From NCBI GenBank assembly GCA_021613375.1, contig CM038722.1, positions 29,153,403 through 29,217,402 on the forward strand: DNA of 64,000 nucleotides, read 5' to 3'. The notes beneath the pieces are model-generated. The model was given only the letters and a program-made list of their open reading frames with translations, ran no database searches and was not told the DNA's origin. This stretch comes from Megaleporinus macrocephalus. Its lineage: Eukaryota; Chordata; Actinopteri; Characiformes; Anostomidae. The position numbers and the translations under genes are program-made. Each line of letters starts with the position of its first letter. The stretch's first letter is position 1. Below are positions 63,657 through 64,000 of the stretch, one piece after another.

Positions 63657-64000
63657 GTATGAACCCAACTAAGTACACACTCTTTTTCTTTATTCCTTAA
63701 CTTAATTGTTTGTTTATTGATATCATTTATATCTTGAGGATCCACATTACTGAGTCTGTTCTATAGTTCTGTAAGCTTTAGGCCAACTAAGAAAGTTATT
63801 TACAGCTATTTATTTATATATTTATTAAGTATGTTGTAGCTGTATGTTGAACTGCAAACAGTTATACATTAAAAATAATTAATGTCTTATTTTTAGTAAA
63901 TCATGTTTGTTAGGGGGGGGGATTAGTTCCTATTCTTCTCAATTAAAAATGTAACTATCACTAAATCTGTTGTAGACATTCTTACTCACTTCCTACGGTG

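Overview
The window is chromosomal DNA from a ray-finned fish, probably an ostariophysan such as a characin or catfish. The genes are split by GT-AG introns. One is a fish-type NLR with a FISNA domain, and the non-coding DNA is dense with fish LINE tails, a tRNA-derived SINE, Tc1/mariner-derived MITEs and long simple or tandem repeats. There is no bacterial or viral gene organisation. Almost every long open frame is a translation of a CT/GA, TA or minisatellite array; the real genes are built from short exons.

Genes recognised from the sequence, left to right: (1) the first coding exon (1589-1755, minus) of a RIM active-zone protein, most like rims1, with a CpG-rich, CT/GA-tract-rich promoter and 5' leader at about 1756-2640; the rest of that gene lies off the left edge. 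(2) A possible non-coding plus-strand transcript starting in a CpG-rich block at 7.6-7.8 kb, tail-to-tail with cenpk. (3) A complete cenpk (centromere protein K) gene on the minus strand, nine coding exons between 10533 and 17534, plus a non-coding first exon and CpG/CRE/E-box promoter at 20.38-20.55 kb. (4) A fish NLR gene on the plus strand (22506-33031): a short start exon, nine N-terminal peptide-repeat exons (seven in a near-perfect 253-bp tandem array), a linker exon, a FISNA exon, one large NACHT exon, three 174-nt LRR exons and a stop two codons later. (5) A two-exon ladybird-type homeobox gene (lbx) on the minus strand, 40750-42711. (6) A tetraspanin gene on the plus strand, six exons from 59822 to 63656, truncated by the right edge, with a dead copy of its third exon at 57.6-57.8 kb.

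The rest is mostly repeat: three polypurine arrays (3.1, 4.5-5.3 and 36.8-37.9 kb), a 61-bp minisatellite (39.1-40.2 kb), a 54-bp minisatellite that stays open in two frames (46.3-47.8 kb), a 30-bp minisatellite (52.1-53.7 kb) whose unit carries a perfect C/EBP-ATF response element, and a 154-bp perfect palindrome around a TA tract (48984-49137). The genes are functionally unrelated to each other (synapse, kinetochore, innate immunity, muscle/neural patterning, membrane organisation).

The most notable structures are the NLR repeat-exon array, which can gain or lose exons without changing frame, an inverted partial duplication of cenpk inside its own first intron, and the amplified ATTGCATCA element. 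All splice sites and identities were read by eye from the sequence; paralogue assignments (rims1 versus rims2, lbx1b versus lbx2) are not settled.
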